A stretch of 64,000 nucleotides of DNA. Origin: Rhynochetos jubatus. Lineage: Eukaryota > Chordata > Aves > Eurypygiformes > Rhynochetidae. The stretch is taken from NCBI GenBank assembly GCA_027574665.1, contig CM050648.1, positions 64,063,363 to 64,127,362 on the forward strand. The letters run 5' to 3'. Of this stretch, positions 38,588-50,428 are shown in pieces. The notes below the pieces were generated by a model. The model saw only the letters and a program-made list of their open reading frames with translations, had not been told where the DNA came from and did not search any database. The position numbers and the translations under genes were made by a program. Positions within the stretch are counted from its first letter, which is position 1; the number at the start of each line of letters is the position of its first letter.

Positions 38588-40181
38588 GTTTATTTATTTT
38601 TGCATCCATTTCAGTTAAATGACGGTAAATGATTGTATTACAGATATTTGGAACTGATGAAGAGCTCCTGAAGTACACGGCAAAGGCAGGCACTATTAGC
38701 AAAAAGGCTTAAGCCCAGTTCTCCTAAAGCCGGGCATTTGAGCGAAAATATGCACGAGTCCCTGTGCAGCAACAAGAAAGGGATTTGGAAGGACAGACAC
38801 ATAATTAGAGTTCTGCTGACACATTTTCTCCCCTTGTTATGCTTTGCTTCTTCTATAGACTTTAAAGATACTTTGCTTGGAGTCAATACTATCACCAGAC
38901 AAGACAGTCTCCTGAGGGAAAAGCTGTGGCTAATACATCAGTTTAAAACCACTTGAACATCACAGTTGGTCACAGAAACTTAGAGAAAAACAGGAGTTTG
39001 ACTGAGCAATGCAGAACTCGGGACTGATTTCTCCCCAGAGGGAAAGGTTTCTGGTCTCAAAACAAAAATGGGTGGACTGTTTGAGAGACTACAAAAAAAG
39101 CTCAGATACTACAGTCTCAAACACAGACAAAAAACACAGTCAGACAGTACTTTAGAATTATACCCCATCAAAAATGTCAAGACACTTTACAAAGCCAGGA
39201 AGAACAAAAATCAACGTACACAGCTTTTACAGTGATGATGTCAGTAGGTTTGGTTTTGGTCTGGCGTTCTTTTGTAAATCATCCATATCAAGGGGGAAAA
39301 AAAAATCAATTGCCTTGAGTGAATAAATGAAGTGAATTTTGCGAGGATGACAAGTTATCATACTATCCACATTACAGTAGCAGCTACTGAAGAGGTCAGG
39401 TAAATAACATGGTATCAACTCCTGGCTGTAATGTGTTTCTCAGTGAGTGAGTTATTCTCACAAATAAAATCCTTGGGTTCACATAAAACAAATTACAAAA
39501 ATCCAAGAAACTAATGACTAAATAAGCCTGACAGTTTTTTATGCCACTATTATAAAAAGAATGTGGTAGTACCTACTTATCAAAATTTATTTGTACACAT
39601 CTTTTATGTACACTGACATAATGATATTATTAATACAAGAACCTCACTGAAACAAAGTTCTACATAGTCCACAATGAGCAAACCATACTGCTCATGTTAC
39701 CTTTCCACTGCAATAATCATTCACATATGCACACACATACTCCCACCTTCCAAGTATTTGCAGACAAAAAGTAGCTTTCTAAGAGAAATGAGTTAAAAGC
39801 TGCAGGACTTCGTGACAGTTCAACAGCCCATTTTCATCAGCATATAAAGGTCTCCTGCTCAAAGCCCTACTGTAAGTCATACCAGGCTTGATTGAAAGGA
39901 AAAGTTGATCACTTAAGTAGAGTCTTTTTCCATGAACAAACTCCATCTCAGGGCTAGACACATGACCTTTCCAAAGTAAAATCCCTTGAAAATAAATCCT
40001 TAGAAAAAACAAATCCTCTGATAACCTCTGTGCAAAATTAGAGGTAAACACAGGCAGTAGAGGAGACAAAGCTCAAGGCAAACTTCTCCTTGTATTATCA
40101 ACATCCAATCTATCCCTGAGTCACAACGGGCTTTTTGTTTGTTTGCCACTCAACCTTTCTCCCCCCAAAGATATACACACA

Positions 40182-41228
40182 TGTATTGGGTTTGCGTGGC
40201 AAGGTTTCCGTAGCAGAGGGGTTGCAGGCGTGCCTTCTGTGAGAAGATGCCAAAAACTTCCCCTATGTCTGAGAGAGCCAATGCCAGCCGGCTCCAAGAC
40301 AGACCCGCTGCTGGCCAAGGAAGAGCCCATCAGCAATGGTGGTAGTGCCTCTGGGATAACACATTTAAAGGAGGGGGAAAAAAAATACCCTACACAATCA
40401 CATCAGGGATAGGAATGAGAATATGTGAAATAGCCTTGCAGACACCCAGGTCAGTGGAGAAGGAGGGAGAGGAGGTGCGCCAGGCACTGGAGCAGAGATT
40501 CCCTGGCAGCCTGTGGTGCAGACCATGGTGAGAGGGCAGGCAGTGCCCCTGCAGCTATGGAGGGTCATGGGGGAGCAGAGACCCACCTGCAGCCCGGGGA
40601 GGACCCCACGCCAGAGCAGAGGGATGCCCAAAGGAGGCTGTGACCCTGCTTGAAGCCCACGCTGGAGCAGGCTCCTAGCAGGAGCTTTGGCTGCGTGGAG
40701 AGAGGAGCCCAGGGTGGAGCTGGTTTGCTGGCAGGACTTGTGACCCCATGGGGGACCCAGGCTGGAGCAGTCATGGAGGCCCTCTGTGGGAGGGACCCCA
40801 CGCTGAAGCAGGGCAGAGTGTGAGGAGTCCTCCCCGTGAGGAGAAAAGAGTGTCAGAGACAATGTGTGATCACTGACCAGTACTCCCTGTCCCCCTGTGC
40901 TGCTTGAGGGGGGTGAGGGGGAGGAGGAGGTGAAGAAATTGGGAGCAAAGCTGAGCCCAGGAATGAGGGAGGGGTTGGAGCAGGGGAAATGTTTTTAAGA
41001 TTTGTTTTTAGTTCTCATTCTACTCTGATTTGACTGTTAATAAATTTAATTTTGTTTTCCCCAAGCCGAGTCTTTTTTTGCCCATGGCAGTAATTGCTGA
41101 ATGATGTCCCTGTCCTTATCTCAACCCACGAGCTCTTCATTGTATTTTCTCTCCTCTGCCCAGCTGAGGATGGCAGTAACAGAGAGGCTTCGGTGGGCAC
41201 CTGGCCTCCTGCCAGGGTCAACCCACCA
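40182..41228 (+). mobile_element. Solo LTR of an avian ERVL-type endogenous retrovirus
   Basis: A block of about 1,047 bp starts TG (tgtattgggtttgcgtgg) and ends CA (ggtcaacccacca). It has a GC-rich middle unlike its surroundings. Inside are a TTTAAA TATA-like box (about 40363) and an AATAAA signal at 41039..41044, followed by a GT/T-rich stretch, the usual layout of U3, R and U5. Candidate 5-bp target duplications are acaca (40177..40181) and aaaca (41229..41233), one mismatch. No gag, pol or env sequence flanks it, so recombination between two LTRs probably removed the internal part. The family call comes from remembered avian ERVL LTRs. The 154-codon open frame on the minus strand inside it (40398..40862) is a by-product of its composition. 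It is antisense to golli. Confidence 0.88.
41039..41044 (+). promoter_or_regulatory. LTR polyadenylation signal AATAAA
   Basis: AATAAA follows the purine-rich GC-rich body of the solo LTR and is followed by a T-rich stretch. This is the expected place for the R-region polyadenylation signal. It would act on plus-strand transcripts only, opposite to golli. Confidence 0.6.
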
Positions 41229-42049
41229 AAACATGCAAAACTCATGGATTACATGTGGAAACTTTTATATCTACAGGTAGATACAGATATAAATATACAC
41301 AAACATATCAGAGTCCATAATTATGGTGTGGTATGGAGAGGATGAGGCAAAAGGGGAAAACTGGGTTTCATCTCCTGTCCGCAAGACCAGGCTGCAGAGA
41401 GACGCCAACTCTTCAAACTACACTGCTGCTGTTTTTCCCGAGGTTTTGCTCACACATAGCCCACAGCAAATCCCATTACATTAACGTGCAAAATCTATGT
41501 TAATGTACTACTTGGCTGGCAATTTGAAGTGCACAGACGTCATGCAGTTAAAGACTGCATTTCCCTCAGCAACTGTTACTTAGTAACCCTCTGCGCATAA
41601 ATAGAATTTTACATTACTGCATATGTGTTGTGAAGGCTAAAATCCATGCCTCAATTCTATAGGCAAGCAGGAATTAAAGGAGTCGTGTGGTGAACTGTAA
41701 ATTAAAATTGCACCAGCTATGTTCGAACGGCTTCTCTAGGCAGGGAATTTAACTGGAGAGAGAAAAAACCTGTGCATGAACAAAGAGGTATTTCCACTGC
41801 CATTCTCTTGCTGTTAGACCTTGACTAGACTTTTTAGTATTATTGGTATGCTGTGCGGTGGAGACTTCAGACACAAGCTCAACTGACCAACAAAGCTCTT
41901 CAACTTCCTCCCTATAGGTAGTATAATCCACTGGCTACATAACTTCTAGGTAGAATTGGTACCATCAGATACCCAGTAAAAACATTACTAAAAAAAAGCT
42001 GTGCAAAGCAGGTCCAGGGCTGAAGAAAACAGGTGGAGCATGATGGATT

Positions 42050-42120
42050 TAAAACCAACCAAACAAACAAACAATCAAAACCCCACAAACATACAAACAA
42101 ACCCCACCAAGACCCAAAAC
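42050..42120 (+). repeat. (AAAC)n-like A/C-rich tract
   Basis: Imperfect AAAC tetramer repeat (aaccaaccaaacaaacaaac, then acatacaaacaaacccc). Low complexity, about 70 bp. Confidence 0.85.
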
Positions 42121-45100
42121 AGGTTAGAATTTATCAACCCTAAATACAAAACCTTAAATAGCTGTATTGTATTAACTTAAATATCTGATCCTTCCCACAT
42201 ACAGGCTACTTGTGTATTGATTGACAGCCTATTCAAGATGCTTGAACTCTCATCATGGGACTTCAGAATCACTTTAGACCAAGGGACTGCCTTTTCAGCA
42301 TTGAACAGAATAGGCGGCCTACTGGAAATACCTGGGCATCTATTCAATTCAGTTCCCTACCATCACAAAGGACATATTGTCATAACTTCATCCCATCCTT
42401 TGCCTCTGGCACCCCAGTTTTATCTCCTAAAACGATTTATTGTAACAAAAGTGGATTGTCTTGACAGAAAAGGAACCGATTAAGTTACATATATGGCATT
42501 TCACAAACATATTCACATGAAGAGGTTACACACAAACTACAGTTGCAGTTATTGCACTGTATGACTAACTATAAGCATATAGATAGCAAACATATTTCGT
42601 CTGCAACTCTATTAGCCAGTTTACAACCCCTTACCGTCTAGTACATCTTTTTAAGTGCAGCATTCAAGTAATCATTTCCTATTTCTTCCTAACAACTAAA
42701 AATAATTATCCTTAAAGAGCGTTCTGGGAATCCCAGCAAACCAAAATACTCTCCCCTCCAAATTCCCCCTACAACTCCTATCCTGTAATAGGTAACTCAA
42801 CAGACATAAGATCTTCTTGCAAAATCCCAGAGAATCAATCCTTACAACCATACCTCAATACTAACAATGTTGTAGCTAGCAAGATGCCCTAACTCAGACC
42901 AAGAATTAAGCACCACACCATCTTTTCAGAAAACAAAAACCAGCTTGAAATGGTTCAAAACTAACCATTTGAGAAGTCCAGATGCTCAGAGATGTTCCTG
43001 AAGTCCTCATTTTCTTAAAGCCACAACACCCAACCTGGCAGTGCAGCAGCAGAACTGAGCAGGAGAGACTTGGCCAAGCCTTACTCGGTGACTGGGACAA
43101 TTAACTGGCCATCTGGCTCTCTGCATGGAAGAAAGCCGCTCTGCACCTGCTCTGCCAGCCCACGGTTCATAACCTAATTGCTTGAAGCAAGCTGCTCAGG
43201 ACAAAAACCAGAACAACTTGTCAAATGCTGAGACCAGAGCTCAGAAACCAGGATCAAAGCCAAGCCCCCAGTGCTCCTGGTGGAGTCGTCTCCCTTCTGG
43301 GCTCCAAGACAGACATGTTCCGAGGGTCTACTGTCCCTTATATACAAGTAGCAGGAGGCTGAATCAGAAGTGATCAAGGACCCACAATTTAGTTGATACA
43401 AAGCCTACATGCCAAGCCCCGTAAGCTACCAAAATGTCACAGATCTTTTACTCTCCCATAACCAGGTGACTCAACACCTGCAATACAGTGTTATTAGAGT
43501 ATTAACTGCATTATAAACTCTTTCTGCAAAATCACAGAGTAGAATCCAATGCCTGAAGGCCTTCGGCATCCATTTTCATCCTTGCTCCCCTAGCTCTTCG
43601 TGCGCGTTGAGTTACAGGTCACTGGCCAGGACACCTAGGCAATCTGGTGAAAGGGTATTAGAACCCAGGGCTCACCATCCCACCCAAATGCACCTGCTGA
43701 CAGGGACCTTCTGGCCTCCTTTCCCCCAAGCTCCATAAAGCTTTCATTCTTAGATGGTTTTATGGACCCTTATAGGGGCTATATAACATAGCATACTACA
43801 ATAATAATCAACTAATAAACAACAGACAAGACGCCAGAGGAAAAGGGTGCAACAGGCGGAAGAGGTCCATCAAAGAAATTCCAGAATGGAGTCATGCTCC
43901 CTTTTCTCCCAGGGGAATTGCAGGAAAGGAGAACACAAAGCACAGAAATTAAAGCAAGAGGGAAAAGCATCAAAGCTTAATTTTAAATAGGTATTTCACC
44001 TATTTTTTTTTTTTCTACTTATCAACATCTTGCTTACAAGGCAAGAAATTAGCTGAAGGAAATGAAAACACTCAACAATTATATTTTCTTGTAGGGAAAA
44101 AAAAATAAAAATCAACATTAGAAGTAATTTATCAGGTAAATGAATCTGCAAGAATCCTAAGGCTAAACATTGAAGCATGTTGATTTGTAGGGGCTGAAAA
44201 CATGGATTTGCATTTAAGTCAATCTGGATGTAAAGGATTACAGTGTTTCAGATCCATCTCAAATAAATTATAACACATAAATTTCCTCTGAACAGATCTG
44301 ATTCTGAAACAAACTTCAGATTAGCACCCCATCACAGGAGAGGACCTCCTTCTATCAGCAAGTATCCTGCAGCATAAGGCATGGTATTTCTTTCAGTGGA
44401 AAACCCCCTAAGTTTTAGTCTTCATTATGTACAGCTTTTGACCTAGAAGCTCATCTCGTGTGAGTGAGCTCCAGAAGTAACAGATCATGCTAAACACACA
44501 GAGTTCGTGGTATAACAGTATACCAAAGACAAAACAGCTGTTACTTTATTCAGTGGGTCTCACCTACCGTGAGCTCTGAAGCCTTTCCTAGAACACTAAG
44601 ATATATTTATCTATACTAATCCTACATATTTGTTAAATATATTTAAATTTTTTAAACAATATCTAGTAGTAGTAATTACTGAAATATCTAATATATTTAA
44701 TGAGATATAAACATTCTTCAACTGTTACAGACAGTAACTTAGATTTTCAGAGTCCCACATATGTCAACCTTTGCCAAGTCTCAAAAACCCAGGAATGTCG
44801 GGAATTTAAGACATTATCAAATAAACCAAACCAAACAAAAATACCAGCGATTATTCAGGCTTTATGACTGTGCACTATAAGGCAAGTTGCATTTGCAGTA
44901 GAAAGCTGAGGCTCAGTGTTAAGAAAATGTTTAGCCTATAGTTCACTGGGAAGATCAGAACGGATAGTGAGTCTCCCCAAGATGGAGGCTACCTGTCTGG
45001 GCTTCTGAAACTCCTATAGTGAGGACATTTTCAGCCATACACAGACATAAGCAGAGCATCTATACTTTAATATATACTTATGTTTGGGGTTTTTTTAAAT

Positions 45101-48100
45101 ATAAATTTGGACTTTTTTATATATGGATGTGTGTGTAGATATATATACATGCACACAAGGAATGAAAGTAGCGATTAAAGTAGGATTTAAAGCTTTTGCA
45201 CATAGTTCCCCTTCACAACAACACAATTTAGCGGTTTCCACAAAAAAATTCAACACAATTCTTCTATTTTCTGTATAAAACAAATTCTTCAACAGGTACA
45301 AGGTAGAAATGCAAAAAAAGCAACACAAATCTATGATAAAATAGTATATAAATGACAATGATAGTAGGTCGTAAAAATAACAAGAGACAGTTTTGATCTT
45401 CAGCTTTCAAATATTGGCAATGGCACTACTGGTTTGCTTTGTGAAGCAACATCCTGTGGTAGGCTGGGATAGATGCTGCAGGTCATATGTTAACATGGAG
45501 AGAGCAAGCTGGCTGGAAGAGAAAACCATTTTTCAAAAGGATATGTGTTGTCAGAAAAGTGCCAATTTTCTCTCTTTTCTTCTGCAGGATTCCCACCTTC
45601 CTGATCAAACTGACTGTTAACTGGCCATCTTTTCACTATTTCTGAGCATGAAAGTGCACTTTTAGCAATTAAATATTATTTCTAATGCCTCAGAAAAAAA
45701 ATCAAAACATAGCACTGTATTTAGACTGCATCCAAGATGGAGAGGCTGGCAGACAGTAGCGTGCAGAAAGAAATTGTGTGTAAGGAAGATAAAGGGAGGA
45801 AGGAAGAGGGGGTGTGTGAAAGGCTGGGAAAATGTGCTACACGTAGAAGTCAGTTATGACCACAAAACTGAAAAAAAAAAAATTCAATCAGATTTCAATA
45901 TAACAGTCTCCAAGAGCACCTTTTAACCGAGATGTTTCCAGTATATTGGGATTTCCATAACTCATCTGAAAACCACAGCACTACCAGACAGTGAATCCAA
46001 TCCTGAAGCTCTTACACAGAACAAGAATAACTGAGGCCCCTAAAAATGTGACTATTGTTTCAATAAGTGACTGGTTTAAGGACAGATCTCAGCAGTGATG
46101 GACTTGTTACGATTTCTGGCTCTTCGGTCTTTTCTGTGGCTTTTGAGCTGCACAGAGTTCATGACAAATTCGAAGGTCCTCATGCCTCCCTAAATTCTGC
46201 TTTCAGCTCTAGCGAGGTCCAGTTACACCGTACTGAATGTCCCTCTGCAGCACTGTGACAAAACCGAGGATTTCCATTATCGCTTCTTCTTGATTATAAC
46301 TGATGCTCCCCCTAATCATCCAGGGTAAGTGGTGTGTATCTTGTGGCTTTCAACTCTATGCATTTTTTTATGGTTTTTATGGCCACATCCATGGGATGCT
46401 GCACTGAAAGTTCAGATTGTTTTTAAGAGTGAACCTTATCTCAGCAATCAAGAATAAAGTCATATTACTCTGCTTAAAAGTTTTTCAATTTCCTTTTACA
46501 AAACCCCTTATTTTTTCCCCCTCCAGCAAATGCTACCTAAGTATTTCCATCAACTTAAAGCAGAGAGCATGAGAAAGTTAAGTAAAAAGGAAAAACATTC
46601 CGTGACATTTGAGCTCAAAGTGAAAAAAATCAGGTTTTAAACTGTAGCCACAGACAAGTTAAATTTACTCAGTGTACAAATAACTGCAATTACGTAAGAA
46701 ATTAATCTTCATCTTCTGAAGCGCAAAAAGAAGCTACTGTTCAAGTGATACTTGTATGAGAAAACCCTGTATCTTTCTCCTTCTAATGTCCATTTCACAC
46801 TAGCTGAATTTACAAATAAGAGCAAGATTCAACTTGCCTTAGCAATGTGGAACTTCCCTTTTCCCATGGCAGAACATTTAGCATCAGATCTGAGCAGAGC
46901 TGGGCTTCTAGCTTTGTACCAATGCACAGAGTAAAGCCACTCTCACAACCAGCTATGCTGACCTAGCTGCACAGCCAGTTACACTGTCAGAGACGCAAGT
47001 GTGCGACACCAAAATAAAACATGGCTCCAGCACTCTTCTTTCCAGCTGCTGCCCAGGAGCATCAAAGGCAACAGAACTAGCACTAGGGGAAGAAGACAAA
47101 GACAAACTTCAAAATGCCCTTTTACGGGGCTTTAATACTTTGCCAAGAGTTACAGATCGATCAGTGCCTTAGCTACTGGAGATTCTGCTGTGGTTTGGTC
47201 CCAGGTACCCACAAGTAAAGCTTGGCAAGCTCTCCAACAGGGAGAACTCACTTCACCGTAATTGATTTTACAGCTGTAACTGCATTCTAAAGTAATACAT
47301 TACTGGAAAAGGGTTTTTGTAGGCTCTTGTCAAATATAACTAATGGAAATTTGTTTGTTACATTGACCTATCTCACCTGCTTTCAGAGCAGGTAATACAG
47401 CATAGCACCGCAGGCTGATCTATGAACCACCGCAACAATAAAAGCACAAAAAGCTTATGTGAGGAAACAAGAAGAGGTTGCTGCCTTTGAAGACCTCCAT
47501 GTCACTTAGGAGTAAAAGATTAAAAGTATAAACATTCACCTTCATTCTTCCAGCATGAAGATGCTAAAGCACTGAACATGTTCTCAAGCTGAAGAATGGG
47601 CTGACTCCTCCTAGAAAAGCCATCTCAGCAACTAGAGCAGTTCACAGAGTTCATAAAAAATGGGCAGCACATTACACCTCAGTTCTTCCAACTCCATGCT
47701 GATTTAAGCGGTACTGTCATTAAACTCATTTGAGAGGACGTTTAGCTAGTTATATATCAAAGCTAACAAGAAGGGAACGTTAGGAAACTACACCACAACA
47801 GCATGGCATCTGAAGCACAAGACCTCTAAAAGTACAGAGCGTACTTCCCTCTTCTAGCCAGTTCTGCAGGCTGAGGGTGGGAGAACAAAGCCCAAGACCC
47901 TCCTCCCTCCCCAGCCAAAACCACAGCGACTGCGCCTCTTCCTTTTACACCCATGCAAGATCAACCAGCTCGAGACCTAAATCAAGAAACACTAGTACTT
48001 AGCAGTTGTATGCACAGCAGAAAAACATGTTCTAAACGTATTGCATGTAACTGTTACCTACATATTTACTCACGTTTTCACTGCAAGGTAGATCTAGTGA

Positions 48101-48125
48101 CATACTGCCAAGATTACAAAATTCA

Positions 48126-48311
48126 GGCCACTCCTTGAACGTGGGCAGCAGGCGCTGTGGCACTGACCAGAACCTGATCCTCGCTCACATCTGCCTTGCC
48201 TCCCACCTTTAACTCTTCTGCCAGTTGCTCTGCACAGCTCAGGCCTGTACCTGCAGCAGCCTTCACACACACGCGACATGGGGCAAGTACCAGCTCTGAT
48301 CTGGAGACAGT
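48126..48311 (-). other. Protein-like open frame without ATG, unidentified
   Basis: A stop-to-stop frame of 62 codons on the minus strand, in a locally GC-richer stretch. It reads ...ELVLAPCRVCVKAAAG..., SCAEQLAEELKVGGKADV and ...SEDQVLVSATAPAAHVQG before a TGA. The codons favour G or C in third positions and the composition looks globular. There is no ATG, and only weak acceptor candidates (ctgtctccag, ctgctgcag). It could be a terminal exon of an unknown transcript or a relic, but chance is the more likely explanation. Another minus frame across the same bases is also open. Confidence 0.12.
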
Positions 48312-49315
48312 TTATCCGCCACACGTACTTACGATGAGCTTAACATAGACACCTGAAAGATTAAATATTGTAACTACAACTGACCCTATTACCTCCAGCA
48401 CCTGAAGAGTGTAATGAACAGTTGAGTATCCAAACACGTGACTTGGACCGAGACGCATAAAGCATTCCCTTTATAGCAGAGCTACTTGCCTACTTAAACA
48501 TCAGACATGGACATCCAATACCATACGGAATGACGGTCTTCAGGTTAATTTTTAAGGACAGATGTCACAGCTACCGCATAGCTGGCATTCTCAGAGGCTT
48601 CAAACAATACAGTCATTTCTGTATCGCTATGATATCATCTCACTAGCTGAACCGCATTAGTGCCTGAAGGCTCCACTCAAGGTCTCCAAGCACTACTATT
48701 AATACAGAATGACACTGCATCTGTCCCAACAAACAATCCAGTTAGACAGCATGGAGGTTAAGAAATGAAATAGGAGGCCTGAGCCAACACAAAGGGATTT
48801 GCTCAAGGCCAAATCTAGGCTGATGGCAGGATCTGAAGAAAAGAGACATCTATCAAATTGAACTGGTCTTGCTTAACCTGACTGTCCAGAACTTCCCTTC
48901 ATGCCCTGGAAAGGGATTTCTCTCTTTGAAAAGCAGCACTTCCTTGTACCAAGCAACAGCTTAACCAGACACTGGTCACGGGAACGTCTACAGCCTCTAA
49001 GCTGGCTGGTGAAAATGCTCATCAGATCTCTCACAGAAAACACTTTAAACTTTTTCTCTATTATTCCATTCGGAAAGGTATTGGCTTGAGAGAGGGTTTT
49101 AATTAATACATCAAATTACAAAGCATACGTCACTATAGTCACTTCTGCTCTTTATTGCTTTACTGCAAAAGATAAAACTCTGAGAAAACACGTAATTGTA
49201 CTAGAAAATAAAATTAGTGCTGTGTAACTTTGATGGGAGAAAAAAGTGAAAAGGCTGCACTCTAACTTACGTATAGTAATAAGATTATTTAAACATAGTA
49301 AGATGCCACATATGA

Positions 49316-49516
49316 TTTTGTTTTGTTTGAGGTATTTTGTTTGGGTGGGATTGTTGTTTTGTTTGTTTGTTTTGGGGGGTGGTGGGGTTTTGCTTGCTTG
49401 GTTGGTTGGTTTTTGGAGGTGGGTATTTGATTTTGTGTTTTAATTGGTTGGTTGGTTGGTGTTTTGTAGGGGTTTGGGGGGGGAGGGGGAAGGGGGAATG
49501 TTGTTGGGTTTTTTTG
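49316..49516 (+). repeat. GT-rich low-complexity tract with TTGG and TTTG repeats
   Basis: About 200 bp is made almost only of G and T on the plus strand. It has short tandem TTTG and GGTT units, several GGG runs and a terminal GGGGGGGG-A-GGGGG-AA-GGGGG stretch. The golli strand is therefore A/C-rich here. The open frame over it on the minus strand (rich in P, Q, T, K, N) is purely compositional. Confidence 0.85.
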
Positions 49517-50383
49517 CAGAAAAGCAAATCCCAGACTTCAAAATCCACATAATCTGCATGTACATCCATCTTGCACATCATACAATCATCCATATTGCAC
49601 ATATCTCACAAACTGTAAGTATTAAAAAATAAACCTCTTACAAAAATAACACTTCAGATCAATTAATAAAGCAAATGAAATTACTTCATCTGTTGTTTTG
49701 TGGAGTTTTTTTTTCTTTTCTTGATACTTTATGATGCATACCAAGAGGAAGCACCTGGTAAAACCCACATACAGGCATCAGGGCTGTAAACAGCCTCAAC
49801 CATGAGCGGGAGAGCATCACATGACACCAGTGTGAAAACCCTTTTGCTTGCAGATAGTTGAGTATCTACGAGGTGAACAATACAACTACTGTACTGAGCC
49901 AGCCATCTTCAGAACTTCACCTCCCTCTTGTCAGGGAGAGCCAGAAAACTTTCTGCCAACGCTACCAGAAGAAAGACTGCACAGGCTGCACATTTCTGAA
50001 CATTAGCAAAAAAATTGGGGGAAAAGACAGGAATGAGAGGGAATATGTTATTGTTGAGTAAAACATTAAGGTTTTGTGAGTATTTTCAGTATTATTTAGG
50101 TCAAACAGACCAACTATTTTTAAAAGCGTCCAATCAGTTTCACAGTATTTCATTATTTACTAAATAATCACTGTAGCTTAGTATTTATAGATCAAGAGAA
50201 CAATATTCTGAAAGAAGTAACACAGCGTGGGAAGCCATCTTGTTGTCATTTGCATACTTCCCAATTTGAAAGCATATTGGTGTTATGACATTTGATGAAA
50301 TAATTGCTTTCCAGATCTCCATTTTTAATTTTGTGACTCAAATGCCCAAATTTACTGAAAGTAAACCAAAGCTGGATGCCAAC

Positions 50384-50428
50384 TAAAAAAAACCAAAACA
50401 CCCCACCCAAACAAACAAAAAAACCCCA
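50384..50428 (+). repeat. A/C-rich tract
   Basis: Forty-odd bases of A and C (aaaaaaaaccaaaacacccc, then aaacaaacaaaaaaacccc). Low complexity only. Confidence 0.8.

Noticed and set aside
40398..40862. Minus-strand open frame of 154 codons
   Set aside because: It lies entirely inside the solo LTR, antisense, and reflects the GC-rich LTR body.
47375..47393. Perfect 7-bp inverted repeat acctgct-ttcag-agcaggt
   Set aside because: A single short hairpin of this size is expected by chance in 64 kb, and nothing around it suggests a terminator or RNA gene.
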